Positions 8,677-18,191 of a stretch of DNA of 64,000 bases are shown in pieces. The notes under the pieces were generated by a model. That model was given only the letters and a program-made list of their open reading frames with translations, did not search any database and was not told the DNA's origin. Both the position numbers and the translations under genes were made by a program. This stretch comes from Brevinema andersonii (GTDB taxonomy: Bacteria; Spirochaetota; Brevinematia; Brevinematales; Brevinemataceae): assembly GCF_900112165.1 (NCBI RefSeq), contig NZ_FOKY01000001.1, positions 186,001 to 250,000 of the forward strand. Direction: 5' to 3'. How positions within the stretch are numbered: position 1 is the stretch's first letter; every line of letters begins with the position of its first letter.

Positions 8677-9487
8677 GCATTCCTTCACGGCAAAAAAACA
8701 AATTTTTAAAATGTTTTTGAGCTTCTTTTTCCATAGCAAAAATCTGAGCATCAGTACGTTCAGGATCATGATGGGTAAGACCGAGATATTTGACATTCGC
8801 TCGTTTTGCCACCTCAATGCTCTGCGACCACGATGAATGTCCCCAGCCAATATGATGTTCGAGTTCTTGGTCCGTATACTGGGCATCGTGAATCATAAAG
8901 TCAGCATTACGAGAAATATGAACAATCCTTTCATCCAGCTGCGATGGATAATGTTCGGTATCTGTATTCAGCACAAAAATCTTGCCATCAGCTTCTACAC
9001 GGTAGCTGTAGGCACCTCCGGGATGAAGATGCCCTTTTGCTTCAAGAAAAATACCTTTACTGAGCTCGAAGCGTTGTTCCTCTAGTTCTATAAATGTAAT
9101 ACGTGCTGGCAGCTGCGAAAAACGCACTGGGCAATAATCAAAATCCATTTCGGCAATAATCAATTCTTCAAGGCTTCGGTTGGTTTTAATGGGTCCGTAA
9201 ACAATAATTTCAGTTTGAGCCCTAAATGCTGGAGGAAAAAACGGAAACCCATAAATATGATCCCAATGAGTATGTGTCAAAAATAAATGTAGTTTAGGCA
9301 TTTTTTTGCCGTGAAATTCTTTCAGAAGTGCCTTGCCCAGAGGAATAATACCGGTTCTGGCATCGAAAATCATAATAGTACCGTCATCCAAGCGAGCTTC
9401 AATACAAGTTGTTTGTCCCCCGACTTCCATTTTATCTTTTTCGGGAGTGGGTAATGACCCCCTAACTCCCCAGAGACGAATTTTCAT
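8663..9487 (-). CDS. MBL-fold metallo-hydrolase (beta-lactamase superfamily)
   Basis: 274 residues from the ATG at 9487, preceded by GGGAGG. The N-terminus KIRLWGVRGSLPTP and the THTHWDHIYGFPFF metal motif mark the MBL subgroup related to RNase Z and cyclic-nucleotide phosphodiesterases. Later ligands are NTDTEHYP, HDAQYTD, HIGWGHSSW and LTHHDPERTD. The strand-2 motif is DARTGI, where DAGTGI is usual. Substrate unknown. Its 3' end overlaps tatD convergently. The decayed dtd lies directly upstream. Confidence 0.88.
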   Translation of the reverse strand: MKIRLWGVRGSLPTPEKDKMEVGGQTTCIEARLDDGTIMIFDARTGIIPLGKALLKEFHGKKMPKLHLFLTHTHWDHIYGFPFFPPAFRAQTEIIVYGPIKTNRSLEELIIAEMDFDYCPVRFSQLPARITFIELEEQRFELSKGIFLEAKGHLHPGGAYSYRVEADGKIFVLNTDTEHYPSQLDERIVHISRNADFMIHDAQYTDQELEHHIGWGHSSWSQSIEVAKRANVKYLGLTHHDPERTDAQIFAMEKEAQKHFKNLFFCREGMLISL

Positions 9488-9511
9488 ACTGCCTCCCATT
9501 TTCACTGCTTA

Positions 9512-9944
9512 TTAATAATTTAAAATCAAAACATATGGTTCATTATCGATAGCGGAAACTTTCATATCTTTACCAAATGCCCCAAGTTGAATTCTGCCAG
9601 GAAGTTCAGCCTCAAGAAGAGCACCAAAGCGGTCAAAAAGCTTGCGAGCTTCGGCAGCAGGCATCGATTTCCCAAATGACGGACGATTTCCTTTTTTGTC
9701 TATGCTGATAATATAAACTGACTTATAGACAAGAGACTTCTACCATGCTCTCGGATAGAAATTTCTCCCAAATCAGAATCAAAAATCCGAAGTTTTATAA
9801 TTTTATCAGTGGCATACTGGCATTCTGATGGAGTGTCAGACCTTTAAACCCCGTGTAAAGCAACAACCCCGCATTTATTTCCCCGATCAAAGCACCATCA
9901 ACACGTGCATTGACTGACAATACATACCTTACCACCACGATCAT
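9512..9944 (-). pseudogene. dtd: Decayed D-aminoacyl-tRNA deacylase (dtd)
   Basis: Three reading frames together rebuild DTD. The N-terminus (VRYVLSVNARVDGALIGEIN) starts 1 bp after the mraY stop. A middle part in another frame contains DKIIKLRIFDSDLGEI and SLLSISQFIL, where the family has SQFTLYAD. A C-terminus in a third frame has KKGNRPSFGKSM followed by FGKDMKVSAIDNEPYVLIL, ending at 9512. At least two frameshifts separate them, and the middle frame ends in a stop just after SQFILSA. DTD clears D-Tyr and other D-aminoacyl (and Gly-Ala) mischarged tRNAs. No intact copy is seen here. Confidence 0.85.
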
Positions 9945-9945
9945 A

Positions 9946-11367
9946 TCAACGTATCTTTAGCGAAGCCAATGCCAGCAAAGCAAAAAATATCCCTAAAATC
10001 CAAAACCGTACAACTACTTGATTTTCCTTCCAGCCAGAGAGCTCAAAATGATGGTGAATGGGAGCCATTTTGAAGACGCGTTTTTTGCAGCACTTGTAAG
10101 AAATAACTTGTATCATCACTGAGAGCGTCTCCAAAACAAACATAAACCCGGCAATTGGAAGGAGAAGCTCCTGTTTAAGCATAATAGCAACTACTGCCGC
10201 ACACGCTCCCATGGGCAACGAACCTGTGTCCCCCATAAACACATCGGCAGGATAAATATTGTACCACAAAAATCCAGCCATCCCACCCAAAACAGCAGCC
10301 ACAAACACACTGAGCTCGCCAGCACCTTGAATATAAGGTAAAAGAAGGTAATGAGCAGAAACAGAGTTGCCCATAAGGTAGGCAAATACGCCGAACGGCA
10401 GGAAAAGAGCAATCCCCATACCAGTAGCGAGACCGTCAAGACCATCAGTAAGATTAGCTGCATTAGAGGTACCGACAATAATCAGGACATAAAATAAAAA
10501 GGCCAATAGCAATGGTATATACCATAATACTTTAGCATAATAAGGGACAAACTGGGCTTGAAAGAGCTGGGATTTGTAGGGAACAAAAATATTTGTTTTC
10601 TGATTATGAGTGGTACCTGAAACGAACTCTTTTCTCTCGACGAAAATATTAACAGCATTACCGCTGTCATAAAGCACGCTGCCGGAAAAAACTTCTTGAT
10701 CTTCGCCTTTGCCGGACCATGCGGGAAACGAAAAAATAGCAAGGTTAGAAACAGCTCCGAGCTCGACATTATAGATACCAGCATAAAAGGACAACTGATT
10801 TTTTTTCTCGAAAGAAGGCAAAAGCAGGTTCCACTCCCAATCATGGTTTACAGAAACATTTGTAGCAGCAAGCACCGATCCGTCTTGTGATCTCAACGTC
10901 AAATCGATGGTATCAACAGTTGAATGATAAGAACGCATGTGATAAATCAACACCAGCAGCACAAAAGCTGATATCCCTTGCCAAAACAGCTTGCCAGAAT
11001 ACGACAAACCTTTAGTATTACTGCACTTAATTTTTGCAAAGTCATCAACGAAACCAATTACCCCAAACAAAATAAGCGATAAACATGCGATCAGTACAAA
11101 AGGATTCCATGCCGCCCAAAGCAGTGCCGAAATCAGGACAGATCCCCACATAAAAATACCACCCATAGTAGGAGTTCCCGTTTTAACAAGATGAGCATAA
11201 GGACCATCATCTCGGACTTGCTGGCCAAACCGCATTTCAGCAAGGTAATTAATGGCAGGGCGCCCAATGGTCAATGCTAATAAAAAAGCCGTTACTGCCG
11301 CCATGATACCGCGAAACGTCAAATAACGGAAAATATTAATATGTTCAGCTAAAAATTCGTAGAACAT
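9946..11367 (-). CDS. mraY: Phospho-MurNAc-pentapeptide transferase MraY with a long extra periplasmic loop
   Basis: Transfers phospho-MurNAc-pentapeptide to undecaprenyl phosphate (lipid I) at the inner membrane. Signatures: VDDFAKIK, NLTDGLDGLATG, FMGDTGSLPMG, APIHHHFELSGW. Length is 473 residues against about 360 usually. The excess is one block at about 145-270, between membrane segments 4 and 5. It is rich in beta-type sequence with no hydrophobic helix (for example LDLTLRS-like, NIFVERKEF and FQAQFVPYY stretches) and should face the periplasm. All catalytic Asp residues are kept, so the enzyme is probably active. A GGGGGA ribosome site precedes the ATG at 11367. The decayed dtd follows at once. 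Confidence 0.95.
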   Translation of the reverse strand: MFYEFLAEHINIFRYLTFRGIMAAVTAFLLALTIGRPAINYLAEMRFGQQVRDDGPYAHLVKTGTPTMGGIFMWGSVLISALLWAAWNPFVLIACLSLILFGVIGFVDDFAKIKCSNTKGLSYSGKLFWQGISAFVLLVLIYHMRSYHSTVDTIDLTLRSQDGSVLAATNVSVNHDWEWNLLLPSFEKKNQLSFYAGIYNVELGAVSNLAIFSFPAWSGKGEDQEVFSGSVLYDSGNAVNIFVERKEFVSGTTHNQKTNIFVPYKSQLFQAQFVPYYAKVLWYIPLLLAFLFYVLIIVGTSNAANLTDGLDGLATGMGIALFLPFGVFAYLMGNSVSAHYLLLPYIQGAGELSVFVAAVLGGMAGFLWYNIYPADVFMGDTGSLPMGACAAVVAIMLKQELLLPIAGFMFVLETLSVMIQVISYKCCKKRVFKMAPIHHHFELSGWKENQVVVRFWILGIFFALLALASLKIR

Positions 11368-11398
11368 GGATCCCCCACAACCTCAAAATGCTTTAAAA

Positions 11399-11427
11399 TT
11401 GACTATATATGTTAAATATTATATAAT
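11399..11427 (+). promoter_or_regulatory. Sigma70-type promoter of the aminotransferase gene
   Basis: TTGACT (11399-11404), a 17-bp spacer and TATAAT (11422-11427), 30 bp before the ATG. AAAGGAA serves as ribosome site. Confidence 0.82.
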
Positions 11428-11456
11428 AATATGAAATAAAAATAAAGGAAATAACA

Positions 11457-12632
11457 ATGATTTTTTCCCAGTTTTCAAACAAAATCAACATGACACATCC
11501 TCAAGCAAGAAAAGATTTCGCCAAAGATGATTCTAAACTAATTGATTTATCAATAATGGAGCCGGATTTATCTCCTCCCTATCAGTTATTAGAAGCAATA
11601 GAGAGGAATCCGCGAAATATAGAAATTTTCCGCTATCATCCGACGAAAGGAATACCAGAATTATGTGCGTTGCTGGCGGATGAGTATAAACAGAAAAAAA
11701 TCCCTGTAACTGGTGAAAACATTGCTATTACTTCGGGGGCTCGGGGAGCTGTTATGTCAACAATGCAGGCTATTCTAAACCCAAACGATGAAGTTATCAT
11801 TTTTGCTCCATATTGGGTCGGCTATGTTGGAGAAACACAGTTAATGGGAGCAGTACCAAAAATTATTAAACTAGACGAAGAAGATTCTTTTTTACCGGAC
11901 ATTGAAGTGCTGAAACAGAATATAAATTCGCGGACAAAAATGATTATCATCAACAACCCTCACAATCCGACTGGAGCTGTTTGGAACAGAGAAATATTAA
12001 TGCAGATTATCGAACTGGCGCAGGAAAAAAATATTTTTATTGTCAGTGACGAAATTTTTACGGCTGAAGTATTCGAAGGCAAATTTACATCTCTTGCCGA
12101 ACTTATTCCCAAACTCGAAAATTGTGCTATTGTGCGGTCTTTTTCGAAAAGCCTTGCTATTCCAGGGATGCGGATTGGTTGGATGCTGGCTCACCAGTCA
12201 TTAATTGAAAAAATTGCACTTATTCAGCGATGTACGATTGGCGGCGTCAATACTCTGACACAATATTCGGTAATTGAAGCTTGGGAACCTATCCAGCAGT
12301 GGCTTACAAAAACTTTGGTAGAGATCGACAGGGAACGGCGTGATACTTTGATGAAAGCTTTATCTGAACAGCATGGATTTCGGACGATGATGCCTGTGGC
12401 AGGTATGAGCTGTTTTACTAATATAAAATATTATTTGGGCAATGAAGTTGGAGGGGAAGTACCGCAAACTTCATCAGAATTTTGCGATATTGTGTTTCGG
12501 AAAGCTGGAGTTTTACTTTCAGACGGAGGATCAATGTTTGGTATTGAAGGATTTGTAAGATTTTGTTTTACAAAAGAGCCGGCAATTTTAACAGAAGCTG
12601 TTAAAAAGATTGCCGCTATCCTTGAGAAATAA
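11457..12632 (+). CDS. Class I/II PLP-dependent aminotransferase
   Basis: 391 residues, fold type I aminotransferase. Visible features: substrate/PLP loop SGARGAV, INNPHNPTGAVW (PLP-contacting Asn and the family NPTG), SDEIF (Asp to pyridine N), the Schiff-base Lys in SFSKSLAIPGMRIGW, and VRFCF (carboxylate-binding Arg). It resembles aspartate or aromatic aminotransferases; the amino donor cannot be set from sequence alone. Monocistronic with its own promoter; divergent from mraY and convergent, 4 bp apart, with the MCP-like gene. Confidence 0.9.
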   Translation: MIFSQFSNKINMTHPQARKDFAKDDSKLIDLSIMEPDLSPPYQLLEAIERNPRNIEIFRYHPTKGIPELCALLADEYKQKKIPVTGENIAITSGARGAVMSTMQAILNPNDEVIIFAPYWVGYVGETQLMGAVPKIIKLDEEDSFLPDIEVLKQNINSRTKMIIINNPHNPTGAVWNREILMQIIELAQEKNIFIVSDEIFTAEVFEGKFTSLAELIPKLENCAIVRSFSKSLAIPGMRIGWMLAHQSLIEKIALIQRCTIGGVNTLTQYSVIEAWEPIQQWLTKTLVEIDRERRDTLMKALSEQHGFRTMMPVAGMSCFTNIKYYLGNEVGGEVPQTSSEFCDIVFRKAGVLLSDGGSMFGIEGFVRFCFTKEPAILTEAVKKIAAILEK

Positions 12633-12636
12633 AATT

Positions 12637-14010
12637 TTAAAAATCTTTCCCATCGTAGGAATGAAACGCATAAACATTCTCAGGAACATTTTCACCGTAA
12701 CACAAATAATAAAGATGTTCAAAACTATAAACAATCAATTCACGGACTTCGGAAAAATCTTGAGTTATGGGTTGTAGATGATCATGTTCAAAAGTGGCTG
12801 ATAGATTTCGAAGTTTAGAAACATTATCAGACAAATATTGTAACTCGGAGAGGACTGGTTCTATAGGAAATGGTTTTATTTCCGAAAGAGTTATAGGATT
12901 AGATTCAGTTAGAGTTTCTAGAATATTTTTGCCAACAGCATAAGCTTTTCTAATGGATAAATCCGCATCTTTTAATTCTTCCATAATAGCATCACCGATA
13001 TTTGTACTTTTTTCAGCAAAATCTTTAACTCTGTCGGAAACAGATAAAAACGCTCTGCCTGATTCACCAGACCGAGCCGCTTCGATCGAAATATTCAACG
13101 CCAGTATACCAGCTTGAAAACCATTATCTGCAGAAGCCTTGGCTAAAGAGACAGAACGCTCTGCACGTGTGAATAAACGAGATAATAACTTTTGAATATA
13201 AATAATTTTTTCACGTGTATCAGTATCTCCAGCAAGATCTTGAGTAATAGTTGGTTTCTCATGATCTACGCTTTGCAGTAAAGTGTTTTTAATACCTCCG
13301 ATTTGAGTAGACAAAGAAGCTATATAATTATTCAACTCATGAGCCTTTTCATAAAAAATAGAACTAATATGGGAATTAGAATCTGCAGGCTGGTCCATCA
13401 GCTTAAGCTCTTTCCACATATCGTCAAGAACGCCAGCAATTTCGCTGATTAAATTTTTACGTAGAGAAAAACCGATAAACAAGCTGAAAACTAAAAAAAT
13501 TAAAAACAAACCTGAACTGATAGGCAAAAACACGCGAGACAAAGTTGCAGAAAAAGACGAATCAATAGCTGATGTAGCCATTCGTTTGAGCAAGATAATT
13601 TGATCACTGAGATTTTGATATTTTTGGATTAAAACAGGAGAATTTTTTTCATTGAAGGCTTCTTTATAAAATTCTTCGCCTAAAGCACCCAACAGCACAA
13701 CTTCAGCTTTGGAATTAGGCATAGACTTGATATAATTTTGAGATACGGTTTCCATCCATGAATTCAAAAGCGTTTGAGGAAAATTTGGTTTTGCATTCTG
13801 GGTGTTCTGTGTGCTGAAATATAAAATTGACGTAGCCTCTGCATCAATTTCCGACAATATACTAACCTGTTCTCGGATAAAATTATCTTTTTTCTCGAGC
13901 ATCAAATAATAAACAAACACAGATGTATTTAGCAAAAAGAAAAAACTCCACAAAGCAGCAATTCGAGCAACAGCCTTGTTGACGTTGGAACCGATACTTT
14001 CTTGAGCCAT
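12637..14010 (-). CDS. MCP-like membrane chemoreceptor with divergent signalling hairpin
   Basis: 457 residues from the ATG at 14010, which has GGAG upstream; an in-frame start at 14082 is less likely. A membrane segment at about 20-40 and another at about 160-185 enclose a periplasmic helical domain of about 120 residues. The cytoplasmic part contains a recognisable MCP hairpin block (ILALNISIEAARSGESGRAF, then SDRVKDFAEKSTNIG) matching LLALNAAIEAARAGE..RGFAVVA..V. The cytoplasmic domain is short and ends early, with no obvious CheR pentapeptide. It may be a reduced chemoreceptor or a signalling scaffold. Confidence 0.82.
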   Translation of the reverse strand: MAQESIGSNVNKAVARIAALWSFFFLLNTSVFVYYLMLEKKDNFIREQVSILSEIDAEATSILYFSTQNTQNAKPNFPQTLLNSWMETVSQNYIKSMPNSKAEVVLLGALGEEFYKEAFNEKNSPVLIQKYQNLSDQIILLKRMATSAIDSSFSATLSRVFLPISSGLFLIFLVFSLFIGFSLRKNLISEIAGVLDDMWKELKLMDQPADSNSHISSIFYEKAHELNNYIASLSTQIGGIKNTLLQSVDHEKPTITQDLAGDTDTREKIIYIQKLLSRLFTRAERSVSLAKASADNGFQAGILALNISIEAARSGESGRAFLSVSDRVKDFAEKSTNIGDAIMEELKDADLSIRKAYAVGKNILETLTESNPITLSEIKPFPIEPVLSELQYLSDNVSKLRNLSATFEHDHLQPITQDFSEVRELIVYSFEHLYYLCYGENVPENVYAFHSYDGKDF

Positions 14011-14088
14011 AAAATATTTCTCCTGTCTGTAAACTTTTAATTGTATCGGCATTTTATCGATATTTATTAAGCTATCAGACAATAAAAA

Positions 14089-15143
14089 TCAAAAGTTCAT
14101 GCTGCCACACCCCAAAGTATAGTAAAGCTTTTTAAGACAAAAATACAAAATAGCTGTCAGTTTATCAGCTGTGGAACGTATTTTCAAATAATTTTTCCAA
14201 GAAAAAGACGGCAGTAGCAAAGGACAATAAATAAAAAATGAAAATAACTGAAAAATATTAAGACTACGAAAAGACGTATCATTCAAGAGATGAGAAAAAT
14301 TAGTAAGAATAAGTTTTTCTTTTTTAAAAGCAGAATTCTTAAAAGAAACTAAATACGCTTGATAAAAAATTCTGGTCATTTCCAATAGCTCATTAAACGT
14401 ACAGAAAGTCACACAAGCATAAAAAATATAACTATATTTTTCTGGGATATCGATACCTAAATAATTTTTCATACCTAGGATTACTATTAATCCCGTTCTT
14501 TTTCTATTGTTTTCAAGCTGGAGTACAGAAGCTTGTGCTTTTATGAAGACGGTATCTGACTAAAACTTCAGGAATAGAACAGACATCAGTAAACTCCATA
14601 GCTCTATTCCATAATTCGAAATCTTCGGAACCGAAATAAGATTCGTCATAACGGAAGCTAAACTCTTTAAAAATCGAAAGCCTAATCATCACTGTAGGAT
14701 GAGCCAACGCACATCCAAACAACAATATTGTTTTTGTGTCCGCAACATCAGGAAAATAATTCCAAACATTGGATTTGCTATCTTCAAACGTTTCTACCGG
14801 TTCCATATATCCTGATGCTTGGATGCTTCTCCATAAACACAACTTGCTTTTCAAAACGCTAGGGTAATGAAATATCATCTGCATCCATAAGCTCAACATA
14901 CATTCCCTGGGTATGATCCAACACCATATTAAGAGCAGCGCTGATTCCTTTTTAAGTGCCTTGAAAAATTTTTACCCGCAGATTATTGTAAGTTTTTAAG
15001 ATTTGCAAGGTACAGTCTTTTGAACTGTTGTCAACAATAAGAATTTCAAAGTCTCGGAACGTTTGTGCGAGCAAGCTGTCAATTGCTCCGTGCAAATATT
15101 TTTCTGCATTATATGTCAGCAAAATAACGGGGATCTTAGGCAT
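14089..15143 (-). pseudogene. Decayed family 2 glycosyltransferase
   Basis: The GT2 start PKIPVILLTYNAEKYLHGAI and the LIVDNSSKDCT nucleotide-binding turn are intact. An in-frame TAA at 14952-14954 then precedes KGISAALNMVLDHTQG and MDADDIS (the DxD-type metal site), and a TAG lies at 14859-14861. A frameshift follows before the acceptor half (GSEDFELWNRAMEF; EVLVRYRLHKST), and a further frame holds the C-terminal helical part down to 14089. The start overlaps the end of gmhA. Last gene of the decayed minus-strand glycan cluster. Confidence 0.85.
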
Positions 15144-15698
15144 GAGCACCCCTATTGACCGGGCAAAGAAAAAATGATTCAAAATCATATGAATATCCTC
15201 AGATATCTGTATATCATCAACTGGTACATGTACGGAATATTGTGCTAAATTTTTCAATTTGCTGCCTTTGAATCCTGTCTAAACAATTGTTACAGCATCA
15301 TTTTGATTAGCAAACTGCACGGCTTTAAGAATATTTTCAGAATTGCCGCTGCAGTAGATTCCAACGACCAAATTTCTGGGCTTAAGGAAATTTTTCAACT
15401 GCTCCACAAATACTTCATTGTATGCAACATCGTTAGAGTAGACACTGAGAGTAGACATACTGTCATTAAGGCAGATAACTCTGAAACATTCAGGCTTACC
15501 GAAGCCAGTACCTTTATTGAAGTCGCAGACAAAATGGTTCGCTGTTACTGCTGACCCTCCATTGCACATAACAAAAACTGTATTTTTCGTTTTGCGCGCA
15601 TTCTCCAGAAGCTCCGCAAAAACTATAATTTCTTCGTCGTTCATCATATCAAGCGTTAATTTCAAACGGTCGAAATAATTATTAATAATCTTATGCAT
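15144..15698 (-). pseudogene. gmhA: Nonsense-mutated phosphoheptose isomerase (gmhA)
   Basis: SIS-domain isomerase converting sedoheptulose-7-P to D-glycero-D-manno-heptose-7-P. The body is clear: CNGGSAVTANHFVCDFNKG and YCSGNSENILKAV. After DAVTIV an in-frame TAG (15279-15281) interrupts. The same frame then continues with TGFKGSKLKNLAQYSVHVPV and DIQISEDIHMILNH, the normal GmhA C-terminus. The frame runs on without a stop into the next glycosyltransferase. A single nonsense mutation thus truncates the enzyme at residue 139 of about 185, removing C-terminal active-site residues. Confidence 0.88.
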
Positions 15699-15719
15699 AA
15701 CATTACCTCAATTAGAATG

Positions 15720-16686
15720 GTGTATGATACTTGTTCCGAAACAGTCAAAACGAAAAAAATACTGCTTCAAATGGGAAAGAGTATCGTGGAATTTTTGTTT
15801 CTTCTTTTCTATGTCGAAGAAAAGAAGAAATCTTCTCCTCCCGCACCTAGAAGTTTACCGCCTGCAGCACCAGCGTTTCTGGAAGCTTCATAAGATTCAT
15901 CTATTGCAGGATTTGAAATATCCGCTGAAAGATATTTTTTGTAAAGCCATCCCAATATAAGGAATCTCCCACAAAGCATTAATTTTCCCTTTAAGCAAGC
16001 ATAATTTCAAATCCGAAACAAGTCCAACCATTTTATGAAGATTTTGAGTTTTATCGCTTTGAACCATATTAAATTTTTGTTCAGCCAAACCCGATCCCGC
16101 AGCCCGGGGTTTCTCCGGTGAAAAAACATCATCAAATTATCCTGTAACCTTATGAAATTTTCGGCGTTCAAATAAATACGCTCTAAAGACACAGTTTCGT
16201 CCCTGTGAAATTCTATACAATTCAAGTCGCCACATACGCAAGCATATTAGTCTTGCTTTCCGATAGGATACAGAGAATATCAATTTCCAAGCTGAAGGAA
16301 AGCTCCGTAACATATTATTTGCTCATATACTTTTGAGTATAGGCATTGCGTAAATAGATCAGACCCACCGTGGACACCGAACTCGATACCAGATCCGTAC
16401 CAGCAAGGATATCAGAACTGGAATTAAAGTCAATCCCTTTAATACTGTACACTCTAAATACTTCACAAACAATAGGATGTCGGATTTCTTCAAGGCTGCC
16501 GGTATTTTCTATCTGAGAATACTTGAGAAGATACCCATACTTCATAAAATGAGGATGCAAGCTGAGATAAACATATTTATCGATCGAAGTACTTAGAACA
16601 GCACCACCATTCTTGAGGGAGTAGTCGGCAAGATCACTGCCTCCGCCGGCAAAACTAATACGAAAAGGAGTACGAGTAATGATCAT
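15720..16686 (-). pseudogene. hddA: Decayed D-glycero-D-manno-heptose 7-phosphate kinase (hddA)
   Basis: GHMP-kinase start IITRTPFRISFAGGGSDLADY is intact and overlaps the gmhB stop. The nucleotide loop SSDILAGTDLVSSSVSTVGL stands where HddA has GTGLGSSSSFTVGL. The open frame ends at 16315. Downstream fragments in other frames keep HddA residues, and the terminal block SRNAGAAGGKLLGAGGEDFF (usual KLLGAGGGGF) is followed by a stop. Total length equals an intact hddA of about 320 codons. Would have made heptose-1,7-bisphosphate. Confidence 0.85.
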
Positions 16687-17758
16687 TAGGATCTCTCAAA
16701 AATATAATCTACAGCTTGTGCTACATTTTGTGTAGCTAAAGGATGTGATTCACCTAAAAACACTGTTTTACAACTTGCAGCTCTACCGGCTTGAATATCT
16801 ATATCACTATCTTCGACCATCCATGATAAAGAAAGATTAATATTGAGTTCGTCACAAGCTTGAAATAGCATTCCAGGATTGGGTTTCCGACAAAAGAGGG
16901 ATATTTTAAGTTCTGAAACTTCGCCGTAATAACCTTTCTCGGGATGATGCCGGCAAGAATAAATTCTATCAATAAAAGCACCCTCTCTGCCTAAAAGAGT
17001 TTCCATTTTTTATGGATCAAAAGGATTTCACTAAAAGAAACAAAACCCTTTGCAATCATAGGCTGGTTCGTAATAACACTAAGAAATTTGCTTTTATTTA
17101 ATTTTTTCAGTACATGGGCCATTTCTGGGAGCAGGAAAAAATGATCCACCGAAGGCAACGTATCTATATTTTTGTTGAGAGTACCGTCCCGGTTGAGAAA
17201 AACAGCTGGCCGGACATTTTTACGGTTTAAACGCGCAACCTTATGGAAGAAAAATCTGCCGTAGTTTGTAAAAGCCGTGAGTGTCCATATCTTTAATGTA
17301 TTCGGAGTATTATAAGCCTTAAGGATTTCACCAGCTTTAAGGGTTTCAGGAAAAACATCACTGCCGAAATCAGAGAAAGTGTCAGGAATGTATTGGAATA
17401 TACTGGGTGAAAAATATAGCTGCATTTACGAGATTATGTCTCTAAGCTTTAGAGAGATTATTTTTTGGATACAAGCCAGTGATTCTATTATCAGCATCTG
17501 TTTCAAGAAGATCACTATCAAAAGGATGGTAGTTTGGACGCACAACAATCGTTCCCAGTGAATTAAATTGCTCACCCAAACGGATAAAAGAATTAAGATT
17601 GAAGTCCATAACCAGATCACCATAAAATACCATAAAACGTTCGAAAACAATGTCCCTCAACATACCTACCGTTCCAGCAGTACCTAAAGCTTGCGGTTCA
17701 GCAATATGATGAATTTTACCACCCCCTAGTAAGTCATGTCTCAACCAGCAGTGGTATT
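16686..17758 (-). pseudogene. Decayed hddC-gmhB fusion (nucleotidyltransferase plus HAD phosphatase), N-terminus missing
   Basis: The first part is the middle of a sugar nucleotidyltransferase (HIAEPQALGTAGTVG, FYGDLVMDFNL), followed after a frameshift by ILKAYNTPNTLKIW. The second part is the HAD phosphatase GmhB: RPAVFLNRDGTLNKN (the catalytic DxD is N-R-D here), VITNQPMIAKGF, then a frameshift, KPNPGMLFQACDEL, and SWMVEDSDIDIQAGRAAS (usual MVGDs..Di.aG.aAG). This is the bifunctional GDP-heptose arrangement. The first 70 or so residues of the nucleotidyltransferase are absent; neuB sequence abuts instead (junction near 17,758). Confidence 0.8.
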
Positions 17759-18182
17759 TTTAAAAGCTTGCTCAGAAATAAGGAACATTGCTTAAATCGG
17801 AAGATAAAATTTTATAAACATTTTGGATTTCATCCAGATAATCTGCAAACTCAAAATCAAAAGGAGTAGATATAAAATCGATATTATGCTCCTTACAGCA
17901 AGCTGAAAGCTTTATAAAATCATTTCTTTCGAGTCCATAATGCTTACGAAAAAAAGCATACTGCGTAGGAGTTGGTTCTTTTGTAAGATCTTAGTATGCG
18001 GGGAGAATTTTGGAAACCAATTTATCAGCTTTATACGACTGAAATTTAACCGCATCAGTACCACATTGAGCTGCCTTTTTCTATATAAAGTTTCGCAGCT
18101 TCCACCGACAAAATACCTAATACTTTTTGCTGTATCATAAAAATTTACACCGACTTCGGCAATGAGATAAGTTTTTTTTCAT
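17759..18182 (-). pseudogene. 5' fragment of a nonulosonate (sialic/legionaminic-type) synthase, neuB-like
   Basis: Starts at an ATG (18182) with a perfect GGAGG. A run of eight A after the ATG puts the rest out of frame; seven would give KKTYLIAEVGVNF, the NeuB start. Further blocks: AAQCGTDAVKFQSYKADKLV, QYAFFRKH, LSACCKEHNIDFISTPFD and VYKILSSDLSNVPYF (family: STPFD, YKIaSsD). An intact NeuB has about 340 residues; this stops near 150 and joins hddC sequence. NeuB enzymes condense PEP with ManNAc-type sugars. Confidence 0.82.
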
Positions 18183-18191
18183 ACTACCTCC

